A stretch of DNA of 64,000 bases from Porites lobata (GCA_942486035.1 CALNXK010000042.1:1952001-2016000), one strand, 5' to 3'; positions 32,643 to 47,200 are shown, counted from the first letter of the stretch. Numbers and translations: made by a program. The notes: a model not told the origin generated them from the letters alone.

Positions 32643-35334
32643 TATAAAAAAGCTAAATGTGACAAAAGAACAATGAAGAGAGAAAAAGAGCCAGCAAAAA
32701 TAACAGCTCAGCTTACATGGAAAGTGACAGGTTTACATGTTTCACCTGTTGATTTAGAATAGCTCAAGTAGTTTAAGGCCCGGGACGGGACTAAAGGGTT
32801 TACCTGTGGAAAATGAATCACTGATTGGCTATAACTTCGGCATAGATGATGGTGCTGAATCAGAATTTGGCACACATAAAGAAAGAACTCACCGTCCCGT
32901 TTGTTAACATTTTAAAGTGTAAATACTGTGTTAATCAGTCACATGATGTGTCACGCGACCATTTTGCTAAAAATCGTAACACTTTGTTTGATTGCAAGTA
33001 GAATAAATTAAGACTGAATAGCATTGTATTTTTGTTATTTTTGTCGTCAGAGGCTTACGCGTGGTGTTGCACAAACTATATACAGTCAATTCTCTCAGAT
33101 GGACACCATTGGGACTGGCACAAAATGTCTGCATTAATGGACAGGTGTACCTCTTATAGAGAGTAAAAGAAAAGGACTGAAGAATAGTAGGGACCAACTC
33201 GATTTCCTAGAGGTGCCTTATCTTTTGATTGTACTGCTGTATACATTTTTATATCACTTATGGTTACAATATTTCTAGCAATATTTCCTCTCTGTTAATA
33301 TCATATAAAGTAGTTACAGGGAAACAGGAAAGTGTTTTTTGAATCAAGTTTGATTAAGCCTGGCTGCAGTTAGTAAATTTAGCCAAGGATAAAATTGAAT
33401 CATACTGGACATGAATTATACAAGTGTGCTAGAGTTACTGGTCACACTGACAAGTTTGTCTTTCAGTGGTTTAATAGCTGTTACAGGTCATTTCCATTTC
33501 ATTTGTGCATAATTCTGTATTTCTTGTTTGCGATATACTTTGGAATTTGTATGTTGTACATGTGTCAGGGAAATGTATTGCGCAAATTAACATATATCAA
33601 ATGACCTAATGCGCATTACAAACTATTAAAGCTAACAAAAAAAAAAATTAATTATCGAATTAAACATATATCTGTAAATGACCCCTAACTTAATTATTTA
33701 GTTCTTAGCCTATTACTTACAATAATTATAACTAAAAGAAATGTTATATGTTTTATTAAAATTGATAAAAAAGAGAGTAAAATTAATATACACCTATGTT
33801 TAATTAGAAATTGTATGGAAGTTTAAAATAATAAGTCTTTAGCTGATTCTTAAAAGTATAATAGTTGTCCCGTTTCCTAATGTCCTTCGGTAAAATGATG
33901 TATGGGTAGTTTTCAGTGATCATTTCATTACAAAAAACTGTTATTGTCAAACAAAAATATTTGCTGAGCTAGTTCAAGTATTTGTGTTCTTGCAACCTCT
34001 TTGTTTAGTTTTCCAAGGGCAGTGAATTTCAAGAATACCAATGTACACCAACAAATCCAAACTTTAATAGTGAAAACAGATCATCTGGCCTTGAAACTGG
34101 GCAACAAAAAATGAATGGCATAGCAGATGATGAATTACACAACTTGATATTAAACTGCAGGGGGGAACAGATAATATTAAAATAAAAATGATGTCAGTGC
34201 TATCATCTGGGTTGTAATGCCATTTTCTTTAATTAGCAAGTCAAGTTTACAGGTCACGGCAGTGGAAATTATATTCAATACAGATATTTGTTCGCGGGGG
34301 AAGAAAATTAAACAACGCAGAAAACAAACGTGAGAAAAAATAATTTGTTCCTTTGCTATTGCTTGCAGCAAACGAATGCCACTGCGGCAGGATAATGGCT
34401 AACGTTCGCTGGATACTTCTCTGACGGTCCAGTATATTGTCCGCCATCTTGTTTTGTCTCTTTGGTAGTACCCAGACCCTTGCATCACAGCTAGATCGCT
34501 CGACCCCGCTCCTTTCAACGCCCTAGCTCCTTACGCCCTGTTGCCAACTAATCTGTGGGTTGCGCTGCTTTCCAAAATTAACTGTAGGCTCTTAGCCAAT
34601 GAGAAGACAGATAATGAACACAATGTATAATAATATAAAATACATGAAGCCTAAGGACTTCTACAAAACTGATACAACATGGTAACACTTCTGTTCAGTA
34701 CAGCAAGTAGATCCTAAGCGATAACTCTATGCACCTTTTTTTTATTTTCACGGGTTGCTCTGGTTGTTTGCCTTAGTTTACACCTGACCATTCACTAGCA
34801 ACGCAAAATTTGCATAATCAGTCTTGAGGAACGCTCTTAAAGTTTATTATTGACAAGGGTCTATATCAACTTCTGCCAACTGTTTAAGCCAAGATCATGA
34901 GAAAAAAAGGCAAACAAACAAATTAATTCAGGAATGACCGAAGGAAGAATAGATAAAATGGCAAAAAGCGTAGCCAGTGGCAAGGGCTTTATTAGACTGA
35001 ACTAGCTAACTAATACTTCTAGTAAATTGGACACGTCACGGTATATAATTTGCAATCAAAGAAAGACTATCGTCAACTCGTGGGTACGTTGTTTAGAAAA
35101 TAATCAATTAGTTATCACCTCTGGTTTTCTCACAGTGAATTTTAGGAAATGATAGAAATTCAGATTATAAATATACTATCGTTGCTCTGGAAACACAATA
35201 CTTTTCTTACTGTTTATTGCACTTTAGTAACAGTTATTTAAGTATATATTTAAAAACAAAAAAAAAATCCAGCAAAACAAATAAGCAAACAAGACAAAAC
35301 AAAAAAAAAAAAAAGGAGGAAGAAGGGAAAAAGA

Positions 35335-35440
35335 AGGTCCTTGGCAGAATTTGAACCCGGTACCTTCGGGTTGACCCGACCTCACATAGCCACTACGCAG
35401 GATAGTCGCATGATGCGGTGAAAGGTCTCAAGTTTAAATC
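35335..35440 (-). repeat. tRNA-like fragment, probably SINE-derived
   Basis: The minus strand holds TACCGGGTTCAAATTCTGCC, a good B box, preceded by a TAGTGGCTATGTG word. No complete cloverleaf. Confidence 0.4.
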
Positions 35441-37798
35441 CTTTTCCATGGAACTTCCGCCGGCAAACGACCGGGGCAAACGATCGAGCCATACTTAAAG
35501 GGACAGTGTCCCGATTATGCGCACGCGCGAGCGTCATCTGTTTTTTCTTCAAAAGACAATAGAACTGTCAAATTGACTCGACAAGATTTCCTTCCGGACC
35601 GCACCGCCGACAGAGATTTGTTGTTTATATTCTCAAGTAATATTTTGGACTTTCGAAGAAGTCTTTCGTCTTATATAAAAATTTGGCTCGCGGTTCGAAG
35701 ACTCATCGCGATTTTATCGCTAGCTGGGCCGCCTCGCGACCCGAAAATCTCGTTCCGCTCGCTTTAAAAACATATTTTCTAATTTGAAACTCGTGTCAGA
35801 GGTCAATAGCTCCAGGTCCAGTAATATCTGCCTGATTTGCTCGCGTTCTAGCCTCAAACGTTTGAAAGACATAAATAAAAATGCAATCTCAACGCTATGA
35901 ATCATCACAAAGGTTAGTCAAAAATGATATCATGATTTCATGTCACTAGTTTTTCAAAACATGTAGCGCCTGTTTGTTCGATTTTGTCAGCCGTAGGGAG
36001 ATTCATTTAAAAGTTTACTAACGCGTTGTTGCAAAACATTCTGCTTCACGAAGCTCCCCTCCACAAGATCTCCTCAGTCACATCAATGTCTCAACGGTTT
36101 CTTTCTTACAGTCTTTATTGTTGCTGTTTCATTTCTGCGTATTCCTTTCACAATTATCTGAGCTTGTATGGAAGCTAGCAGAAGAAATAAGCCTTCAATC
36201 GGCATCAACATGGTTTCAATCTTTTGGTCCTCCGGCCAACGGCAATAAAAGTAACGCCAAAAAATCCAGATTTTGCCCAAATCGAAACTTCACAGGAACA
36301 ATATATCATTGATCTATAATCCTGAGAAGTTTCAGTGTCGTATTGAATCCGGCCAAGCGCGATGCAAACGGATTTTTCAAGATTCTCTTACTCTCCTCGC
36401 ATCTTTTGATTTCGCGACATCCTGTCCAAAAATCAAAGTTTGGTGCATGCGCAGTAACGGGATACTGTTCCTTTAACCGATTGAAAAAACGACTCGAAGC
36501 AATCGGATGAAATTAAGGCTAATTGAAACCAGGCTACTGACAGTAAAAAACAATGGAAACGCATTTCATGGCAATGAAAGAATATATGCGATACAAAGCC
36601 GACACAACTCCTCCGCGAAGTAGGACGCAAAACATTAGCTTATGTTTTCTTATCTCGATTTCCGCTGTTATTTTAAAGGTAATGCTCAAACTCACATCCA
36701 TTTCCCCCCGTGATTTTGGGGAGTCCTTAAGAAGAAGAAGAAGAAGAAGTGCCTTTATTTACCTTACATTTCACCAGTTCGTATTTTATAGTCCGTATTT
36801 TATACCCAGTCCGCAGTCCGTAGTCCGTGTTTTATACTGACCGCCATAAATTCATTCTTACACATAACCTACTACACTACTACAAGGTAGCAGATCAAGG
36901 CAGCGTCGAAGTTGAAGGAGTCGAAGAGCAAATGCTCATCTTCTCGTCAAGTTTAACGCCTGGACGGGTCAAAGGCTTTTGAATCGTACTAATTTGAAAG
37001 ATTCCTGCGTGTCTTAAATTTGGTAAGACCTCTATCCTAACCGTGCTGTAGCGCATGATGCACGCTCCCAGCGAGGAATTTGATGCTACCGAACTTCGGC
37101 GAGCGCGTGCTTCTTTGGAAACGATAGATCTTCGCGCTCTCGAGTTCGGACCCGATTAATTACGAAGTGCGTCTACTACGAGTGAGCGAGTGACTCATTT
37201 GCATATCTCTGTCCCTGCAATAACTCGTGATACGCTCGCGCGTGCCCACGAGTTAAAAAGCAATCCGACCGCATAAGCTTGTACGTCTGGTATGATTTTA
37301 TAACGACTGGAGAACCATAATATCTCTTTCAAATGTGTATATGTACGTATAATTCATTGAAAGCAGGCAAATTTCCCTCACGGAACATGGATGACCTTCA
37401 CTGTCTACAGAAAGTCCATAACCGACACCGGTCTTCGTTAATGACTCTACCTTATACGCAAAAAACATTTTTCTTAGTTGTGTTCAATTCAACAGTTTAA
37501 GGACCTTTCCCATGAAGAGTATTACGCAGTCTTTGCTTAAATACCTAGCCATCGCAATCTCTTAAAATGTACTCCTTATTGAGGCATTTGCAGCAGTGTA
37601 ACAATTAAAGTAAAAAGTGTTAAAAATTATTTGTAATCGAAACATTGAGATTTGATCTGTATTTCTCAAACTCATTAATAATTCATAAAGAAAATTCAAA
37701 GGAAATTAATGTTTAATGAGTGTTTGGATATCGGATGAAAAACTGCTCATTTTTGCATCCTTAATTTCTCCTTCAAAAATGATTTTGTTTGAGAAGAA

Positions 37799-37944
37799 AT
37801 ATCAAACATTCGACACAGTGTTTCATCACCAGATGAAACACCTCGAAGTTCGTCAAAAATACTCCGCTACGCGTCGTATTTTCAACTCTCTTCTCGGTGT
37901 TTCATCTGGTGATGAAACACTGCGTGTCATGTTTGATATATTAC
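37799..37944. mobile_element. Foldback miniature element
   Basis: The arms AGTGTTTCATCACCAGATGA and TCATCTGGTGATGAAACACT are exact inverted copies, extended outward by ATCAAACAT/ATGTTTGAT. The loop is about 50 bases. Confidence 0.8.
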
Positions 37945-38539
37945 GTAAAATTCAACTTTCCCACCATGCCAAAACAGGTCTCATGAGGTGTGACAATAAA
38001 TGAACCTCGAGAAGCATGAGGATTTTGCAGCAACGGAAACAATCCGAAAGAAATTAAAATGACAGTGGAATTGCAAAAACTACTTCCGGCTTCGACATCC
38101 CAGCGCATGTTCTATACCCACCTCGAGTCTCTAGCTTAATTCTTCTCGATCGGGAATTAAAACAGCAACAGTACGTTTGTAGCAACGGAAAGAATAAAAA
38201 CCTAAGATTGCTAGTGTGGTAGTGTACGAACCTCAAAAATGTCTCACCAGGTCGCTAGCGCTTTCTCAATACTTTCCCACTCCGAGCTGCAAATTTGTTT
38301 CGTCCGCTGTATCTTTCGTTTTCTCCTTGTTTCCTTGTCAGCGGTCACACTATAAAGTCTAAAAAATGCTTTACTCTCTGGGGAGGGTCTCTGGGAGCAG
38401 TTGTCAAGCAGTAATTTCCGATCAAAGACATCAAAAGGTCTGTTATGATAGGGGGAGGGATCGGGTTTCGCAATTTTCTTGTGCTCACCGGTCTCGTACT
38501 GCCAAAGTCAAGATACTTTTGTTTTTGGCCATCTTAGCT

Positions 38540-38637
38540 TAAGACGAAACAAAAAGGGAACCGCGGTGATAAACACATAAGGAAATACTACCTTATGTTT
38601 AACACCGCAGTTTGCTTTTTGTTTCTTCTTACAAGAT
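38540..38637. repeat. Imperfect hairpin
   Basis: GAAACAAAAAGGGAACCGCG pairs imperfectly with CGCAGTTTGCTTTTTGTTTC, with inner ACATAAGG/CCTTATGT. Confidence 0.65.
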
Positions 38638-40309
38638 ATGCGTCCCAACCGTAAGGATTTGAGAAAAAAAGCTTTTAACTCGAAAACCGAGGAGCTTGAT
38701 CGAAATAAGACCAAACTATCCTCGCTCTTCAGTAATAACTTTTTATATAAAATGACGACAGCCAAATCGTGCTATTTCATCCAAGACAAAAATATAGACA
38801 TAAATAAGAAAACAGCCAAGGGAAAGCGACTTGAATTTTCCCGATATTTTGGACAGACAAGGTAGGACAAGCCGTCCTTCTTCCGGGGATTTAATGAAGA
38901 ATCGGAAAGTCGTTACAATTCAAATAGTATAGACGAGTAGCAGGTTGGAAATTTGACACAAAGGTAATGTAAAAAACTGAATTGGCCAATGATGAGAAAC
39001 GATTCAGACAAATGAGAGAGTTTGGTAACAGGTACAAAAACAACAAATAAAAATCAAATTAAATTAAAATTAAAAATAAATAATAAAAAATAAAAATATT
39101 GGAAATAAATATAACATAAATAAACAAATATAATAATAATAATAATAAATTAAATTAAAATGAGATAAAGAATATAATACTAATGAAATCAATAAGTATA
39201 TAAATGATACAAGGGTTGTCCTCTCTGTTTATTCCCCGTGGCTGCATAGTTTGTGCCTTTTCAATTTAAAAACGTTCGCGGGCTCTATGTATGGATTCTC
39301 TTTTGGTGCTGATAAGTTCGAGTGGGATAAGTCTGATGTCTTTAAGTAGGTGTCCGGGCTGATTAATTATTTATATCTTCAGTAATAAGCCTGAGTAGGG
39401 TTTGAGATACAATGACTACCAACTGTGTGGGGACACTTGTCAGTGGTTAGTGTCAAAAAAAAGGAAAGAAAAACGTAGATTTACCAAGAATGGGTTAAAA
39501 AAGAAAAGAAAAAAAGGCGTTCCCGATCGTAGTCGCAGTACCGTGCATTTATATAAATGCCACACTTATTTCTGGGACAGTGGAAGAGACTCCATAGCGT
39601 TTTAATGAACCAGTGGCTGAAAGGTTCTTTAGTCCCAACCATTCGCTTTCTCTTACCTCCTGGGTAAGCTATGGGTCGTGGGTTGACGTGAATGATTGGA
39701 GCCCTATACCACGAGTGTTCTCTCTTTTATTTGAGTTTTTAAATTAAAACACGCCAATACCTTTAGGGAATGCACTGCGTAACGACCGTTTGGTCTTTTT
39801 TGTCTAATTTTGCCCACAACGCCATGAATAGTAAAAGTAAAAAGTTTAGCGAAAAAATTCCTTCTAAATGACAAAACCACAGTCGCCGCATGGCTTCGAA
39901 TTCATGACAAACAAGACGGACTCATGGGCGTTGTAAATCAAACAATAGAGATAAACTTTGAAATCGTGCAAGGCTGAGCAGTTTCCAGAGACGAACTGCA
40001 GCCCATTTATAATTTCTTCAATTTCATCTAAAAGATTCTTTCTAGAATTTTGTCCATCCCTGCCTATTTTGTACTTACTATGCCAGCTAGTGTTCATCCC
40101 CTGTTTTAAGCTATTATTATATATTTCACTCAATTTGGTGGCCAGTTATGGCGGAACTAGATTAAAATGTGTGACATAGCTCCCTAGAGTAATATCAAAG
40201 CCATTGAAAGTCAGTGTTTGGAAGGGCTACACTTAAAAAAATACACCTAATGGACAACGAAATTTCATCCAAGCCACCACTGGCTTCCTCTCAAAATGAC
40301 GTCTGAAGA

Positions 40310-40455
40310 ACGACTGCTGAAATTCCATACTCGTGACCGTCGTGTCACAACCCACGTCTGAGTAGTGTTTCTCACTGGTCAGGCTGCGAGGAAAATTTGC
40401 CTCGACCAATCAGAAGCACTTCCCAAATCTGGGTAGGGAAGCGTCATCAGTCGGT
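40310..40455. repeat. Inverted-repeat element
   Basis: CCCACGTCTGAGTAGTG and CACTTCCCAAATCTGGGTA, with inner GACCAATC-type words, form imperfect inverted arms. Confidence 0.45.
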
Positions 40456-40718
40456 TGTTCCTCAGACTTTATTTTTTACCAGTGATGAAGTCACGACATG
40501 TCGACTATTTTCTCACGCTTTCTCTCAGGTCTAACTTCTTCTTTGTTGTTTCTTTTGCATCATTTCTCAAGGAGACATTTTAAATCTTTCCCTTTGTCTT
40601 TGATTCTATGTTTACAACTTGTTTTGATGTGAAAAGAGTGGTGAAAACGGTTAAAGAAGGCAAGGGCAGCTTCTTAGTCACATAAGGACGCTAATCTAGG
40701 GAAATCTAAAGCACATTC

Positions 40719-41248
40719 TCAGGATGAATGATTGACATTACATAAAATTTCGCCAGAAATGGGTCCACGGCAGGTGGGACAGCGGTTAGCCCCGCTCCTT
40801 TTATGCTCAGCCACACAAGCTCTGCAGTAAAGCAAATGAGTACAAGGCATAATGATACAGTCACGTGGGTGTTCAAAACAAATCTGACACAGCTGTGCAT
40901 TTGACGATTCCTCTAATTGCTTTTCTAACTCCCGTATCCTTTCAGCGCTCTTTGATTCAGATTCAGTTGCTTTTTTCAGCTTTTGTTCATATTCATCTCG
41001 TTGTTGCTGATAGTCCTTCTTTCGCTGCGTGGTAAAATTTGCTTCTAACTTGCCAAGGCTGGACATTATTTCACGTTTTGCCTCAGCTTGATCTGTTTTC
41101 TGCGTGTTCAGTAGTTCTAAGAGCGACCTCCTCTCTTCTTTTAGCTCAGAAACCTGTTCCCTTAACTTGAGGAGTTGAGAGCGAAGAGAGCTCATCTGTG
41201 ACAGCTTTTCAGCGGCTTCTTTTTCAATTTTACAGGAAGACAGCTGAC
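40719..41248 (-). CDS. Gene 3, last exon: coiled coil and RING finger
   Basis: Nearly identical to the exon at 2196-2725. It encodes a long charged coiled coil (LREQVSELKEERRSLLELL and following) and a complete C3HC4 RING (CQICFEHPRDC, CTH, YCRAC, CPTCRGPI), ending CNVNHSS. The gene 2 RING is clearly homologous but more diverged, so the split between gene 2 and gene 3 is older than the 2.2/40.7 kb duplication. Confidence 0.9.
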
Positions 41249-44200
41249 CTGTTGAGAAAACACAGCGGATTCAGTGGGGAGCTTAGGCAACCACGACGAT
41301 GACGACAACAACAACGTCTAAAACCAACTGGTTTTATGAGCAAAACAACTGCTTTGCACGTGCATCACGCTTTTTAGTACACTTCCTTAACGGCTATGAC
41401 GTGACGTGAAACCGTCTAATGCGACGTTGATGCAGGACGTAAACATTGACTATTTTCGAATTCCCCATAATACACTCTGTTTTCCCCCCAAATTTTGCAT
41501 AACTTATTGTCTTAAAATGCTCTTGGGAAAATGCAATACTCCCAGGAGCATTTAAAAACAATGGTTTATGCAAAATTTGGAGGGCAAACAGAGTGTATTA
41601 TGGGGAATTCGAAAATAGAGAATACGACGTCAACTTTTCTCTCATTAAACCCGGGTAAAGTCCCTAGGGAAAAACCTTAAGTCCCTCCACGAAAAACCGC
41701 CTACATTTGACAAATTGAGTGGGTCCAAAAAAGTTTGAAAGGACGCAAATTGATCTTTTTAGCGACGTTTTCACTGCTGTTGTCGTCATCGTTGCTTAAG
41801 CTCCCTTATATAGCGAATGCCGCCGCCTTCCTTCTGCGTTTCCTGGATACCATCAAGTGACTCGACTGTTATTACATGAGGACCATCAATGATGTAAAAG
41901 AAACGCCTCCCTATCTAGTCATGATATCCTTGCATTAAACAAAATTCGAAAGCTGGAGACTGATTAGAAAACTCTTAAGTTACTTCAATCGCTTGCCTCA
42001 ATTAGTTGCTTCATGCGTCTGTTCTTTCTTTCTACCTATTTATAATGATTAAAGTGACCAAGACACACGAGCAAAAATAAAGTTTTTCCCGTTGACAACG
42101 ATCTTACCTATCCTGTAAGAGCCGTGAACTTCAAATTCGACTGTGGATTACTAGCTTATATAGGCGAACACGTCCTCGACAAGACCAAGGGAAATTGTTA
42201 CGGGGTTCTTAAATTCATTGATCAGCCAAAGAGAAGAGGAACGTAAATTAGTGTGCCACGTTTGCAGTTCTTTTTTAAGCCTGACCAATGGATCCGTTGC
42301 AATCGCGTTCGACGCAAAAATATATCACTTTTACTTGCGTTTCCCTACCTCGGATTGTATCATACTCCCGGTACTCAGTGACACCATGTGGCCAGGTGAA
42401 AAGAGCGCAACCCTGTAAGGAACCTTCCTTCCAAGTCCCTTCCTGAATGGTTCCATCCGGGAGCTTTAAGGTACCATATCCTGTCATTTTGTCAAAAAGC
42501 CACTGACCTTCATATACAGCATCGGAGGAGAACGTCATCTGCCCATGACCGTGCCTTGTTTGGGAAAACAAACAGTTCACCATTTTATTGACAAGTATAA
42601 ATTATTTAACGGTGACTCCACCTTAAGAAGATGGAGACTTTCCATGGTGTATACCTGCAATATATGTACATAAGTGCTGAAAAAGGAGGGAGAAACGGTG
42701 AGACGTGGAGAAGAGATAAATTTTCTTCTGATTTTGTGAATGAACTATGAGCAGATAAAAGTGGCACAGCAAATGTGCGGAGTATGAGAAACAACATGCA
42801 AGTCACATTTAACATTCGTCAACCAACGATTGAAAGAATATCATCAAGAGATGGTGCAGATCTGACCTCATGTTGTGTTTCCATCCACCAGTGTAAAATC
42901 CATGTTCCGCAGCAAAATAGTTCGGTGTTGATTGGGTAGAATTAAAGGAGAATATAAGACCTTCGCCCTTGCCGTGTCTTTTGCCTGAGTAAACACAAAA
43001 AAAGATACACACAAACTTAAACCACAATTATTAAAAGCCTCCTGCATGCTACTTATGAGTTTTACTCCCAGCTTCCATGTTTTATTTGGTTTATTTGTTT
43101 CTAACTATTTGAGTGAAGTGCCTGTAAACTAACCAGAGCAATAAAGTATTTAGGTCTCGTCCGCATGTACCCAGATACTTTTGAGAACGGAGATCTTTTT
43201 TCCGTTTACAAAAAAAAATACGCGTCTACACGTTGGATTTTGGAATACTTCGTCCCTCCATATTACAGGACATTCACCGTTTGCACATCTCCCATCATGC
43301 ACTTTGTTTGCCCCCCAAAACTTCGTATAACCTTAGTTTTGGATTCCTCCTGGATATAACAGTACTCTCAAGAGAAATAAAAGACAAAGTTCTGAGCGGC
43401 AAACAAGGTGTATCTGGGAAATGTGCAAGCGATGAACGCGTTGTATTATGAATGAAATTATCGTATTCGAAAGCCTCCGTTTCTGCCCACAAAAGCGAAA
43501 AGCCAGCTTTTTCAAAAAAACTCCACTCTGGGGACCGTTTTCGAAAGCCCTCGTTTTTGGTGCCCGTTTTTGGTGCCCGACCATTTACTCGTGAAGTCTA
43601 AAATGGAGAAATAAAATCTCCGGATACGTATGGGCAGGGCCTTAATTAATATCTGTTACGAAACAAAGTCCAGAAACTTGAAATGTTAAATTTCATTCAC
43701 TTCAATTGAGACTGAGGGCCGGTTATTTAAACGGGGTTTAGCCTACGTTTAGCCTACCGCGTTCTAGGCGATTTTCAGTTGCCGAACGCTTTCAAGAAAG
43801 CAAACGGCGTAGACTAAAAAAGCATTTGTCTTCTTAAAATAACCCACTAAGGAAGAGATCTTGAGTTCCAAAGGTTTCCTAAACCGCGTTCTAAGTTTAT
43901 AATCGACCCTGAATGTTTACCTTTGCGCCACTGACCAGTGTAGACAAGCTTGCCTTTTACAGTTCTAAGGCTACCTCGTCCATGAGGGAGCTGTGCACGT
44001 TTACCAGATACACGATGTAAGACGTCTTTGTTAGTTGACGCCCAGTACTGTATTGACGTAAAGGGATTTCGAGCATAACTGCATTCTAGTTTGTTTTCAA
44101 AAGCTATCTCTTCCAACTCATACTGAACTGCCATTGAGTTGTCTTCCAAATCAGCTTGTTCGTCTGTTGAAAACAAAAAAACTTATTAGGACATAAATGA

Positions 44201-47200
44201 ATCACAAGAAGGGTAAAGATAAATGTAAAGTCAACATCCAATAGCGAACACTTCCTGTAAGCGGCCACCGAACCGCCGTCCTGGCGATCTCTCCTTTCCA
44301 CTCAATACATTTTTTTTTCAAACCTCCCGTGATTGGACACCTCTCATAATCAGATAAGGACACCCTATTTGGGGCCCACAGGGTATCAAATAACCTTCCG
44401 TAAGCGGACAGTAAACAATATCAAGAAAATCTCTAACGAAGTAGGTTCGGTTTCAATAGCTTAATCACACCAATGACCCAGACAGAAGAAGATTTTGTGA
44501 GCCTGCAGTTGTATGAAGGTCAAGTAGTCATTGCGATTCAATAAGTTTTTTTAATACAGTTTTTCTTTTGTAAATTTTCTTTGGGCTAGTCGCAAGAAAA
44601 TGTGTTTCCATGAAGTTTCATCTCATATACGGGTATTCAACGCCGGAATCATTTGCTTTGTGTAACTCAGGAGTAAAAGAGATAGTCTTCACGTTTTTAG
44701 TGAAGTTTTTGTACAGTATGTGATCCTTGGTCCGCGACTGAAAATTATTTTCTTGAATATCTTACCCGAGTCAACGTTTTTAAGGACCTGAAATACCTCC
44801 TGAAGATAGCTTTTACGTTCCTCTCCATAATCGTGAAGTTGCGGGTAGGAGATAACACCGGGAACGAGGTTGCACATGTGCTTCCAACGGCAGCCAAGTA
44901 AAGCCGAGTAAACCTGACCATGTAAGTTACGGTGCAGCAAAAGTACAACTTCAATAAAGACAAATTATCCTACCTGTCAACAAACGTGAATTTCGTGCCT
45001 TCACCAACAGCAGGAAAGCCAAAACTTCGTCATATGAAACAGGACTAATCAATAAATCATCGGACACAGTAATTTTTTTAAAATTTTATTTCGGGACTAA
45101 ACATTTCATCATATTCAGAAAAGTCGCGGACCAAGGACAACATACTGTACAGTTCACGGTGTGTCTAGTTTTTCCACTTCCACCAATGGCCACCTTTAAG
45201 ATTTTCAGTCTTCCAAACATTCTAATCCAAGTTTCCTATATGGTGTGTAACCTTCGAACAAACTCGTTTCGTACAAAACTTTCAAACATTTACAGGCACG
45301 AAATCCTGTAAACGCACTTGTGTCAGTATCTGTTTAAAAGAGAAATCGAACGTTTGTTACCAAAAGTTCGTAAATGATCCTTTTAATTTTGTTATTAAAA
45401 ATATATATTATCTTTCGGTGATGCGATATGCTTGCATCAATTGATAAGGTTAAAACGCTTTCCCGTTAAGCAAGTGAGAGGTTGTTTGCTTCTTTGTTGT
45501 TTGTTGCTGTTGCTTTTTTGACAACAAATTGTCATAAAACGAAACACACAGAAAGCTCCTCCTCCTCACTTTTGTTTTCACTCCTTCTCCTTTTTGTACT
45601 TACTTCTTTTGGTTTTCCTCCAGACAGGTCGTATAGATGACCCGTGAGTCCTTTCTTCATTTTTGGCCTGATTTTGGCTATTTTTTCCTGATTCTGGCCT
45701 TTTGGTCCGGTCTTAACCTGTCTGACCTTCTAAATGACCTGACTAGCGGATAAACAATAGAAATGAGGAGGAGGAAGAGGAGTTAAAACAATAATGCTGA
45801 TTTTGCAAAAGAACGGGAACGCTAGTGGACGACGGCGCGCGTAAATCAAACAACTGGAATGACCAATCGCAGAGGCAAATTGAGCACTAGTAGTCTATAG
45901 AAGTCGCGTTGAGTCCTTTCCGCGCACTTTCGCCCCTGCACTTTCCCGTCATCGACTAACGTTCCCGCTCTGTTACTAAATCAGCCAATGAGGAGGAGGA
46001 GGAGGAGAAGGGAAAAAATAGAAATGAGGTGGTGGGGAGAAAACAAAAGAAATGTGGTCGTGATGGTCGAGGGAAAACAATAGAAATGTGGTGGTGGTAG
46101 TAGTGGTGTGGGGTTGACGTAGGGTCGGTCTGTGGTCGATGTGGGGTCAAAATAAGGTCAATTATGTGTCAGTGGTGGTGAAAGGAAAACAATAGAAATG
46201 TGGTGGTGGGAAAGCAATAGAAATGTGGAAGCAAAAAAGGGAGGAGAGAAAGTGAAAAAATGTTTTTCGTGATAAAAAGAGCTAGTTTGCTATCTTCCTC
46301 AATAAATCAGCGCGATTTGCGCGCAAAGAATCAGTGAACCGGAACTGGACAATGAAAGCGGCAGGAAATAGAACGTGCATAATTTCATTACGGTCAAGTG
46401 ATTTTAAGTCACAGGCGAGTTTGAGCTTATTCCTTCGACACCATGAACCAACCAAAGAATGCTTTTCTTAGTTTCTAGTCAACCAATCGAAAACCAAGAC
46501 ATTTATCGACCTTAAAACCAACGTGTTAAACTACTTACAAATAGCACATCCTTAATGGGATCCTGCCCAAAAAAGGTGTTAATTCGGTCCCCACCTTATT
46601 ACTGGGTGTTAGGGACCGTTCATTTTTTATGAGAGAGGGGGGGCTGGTGGGATTGGGGGGGGACACTCGAAAAAAATTGGCTTGAAAGGGGGGCCAGCCG
46701 AAAAAAAATGAAGGAAAGGGGGGTCGGACGAAAAAATTAGATTAAAAATAGGATAAGAGATGTTTACAAATGGAAGAAAACACTTCCTGCAGATGAATAC
46801 TCTCAGAACAGGTCAAGCCGAAGTGAGAGGCAGCAATGAATCAGGTCAACTAGACAGCAGTGGTGAAAGCAGTGAGAGAGAAGAAACTGATGATGATTAC
46901 AAGAGTGATGTCCCTGACTCTGAAGACGACTCAAATGATGTCGTTCTTGCTTTTATCGCCTCAGACGAGGAATATGTAGACGAGCGGCCAGCTACAACAC
47001 GCTCAGGACGAGCAGTAACAAGAAGAGCTGAAATTGACTTTTCATTCTTTTGAGTGAGGATTTGTTAAAAACAGCTTTCTAGTTTTCAGCTTTCTTTCAC
47101 TAAATTACGTGAAATGTAACAAAACGAAATTTTAATGCAGTAACTTTTTTTAATACCTTATGTATTTTTTTTTGTTCATGAGGGGGCTTCAAAAATTACT

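Larger units (their letters stand above)
31157..40718. other. Gene-poor interval between gene 2 and gene 3
   Basis: I find no exon chain here. It must hold the promoter and any 5' UTR of gene 2 and the 3' UTR of gene 3 (an AATAAA on the minus strand is near 40470). Visible content is miniature elements, a Penelope-type motif, a tRNA-like fragment, AT-rich tracts at 33620-33800 and 39050-39190, and a GAA run near 36735. Confidence 0.5.
40722..42665. repeat. Segmental duplication, copy 2 (partner 2199-3970)
   Basis: Contains the last two exons of gene 3 with their intron. It is longer than its partner mainly because of a 175-base element at 41447-41621. Confidence 0.85.

Noticed and set aside
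34247..34447. Possible first exon starting MADNILDRQRSIQRTLAI
   Set aside because: A good start context (AAGATGGCGGAC) but no convincing donor or downstream exon could be found.
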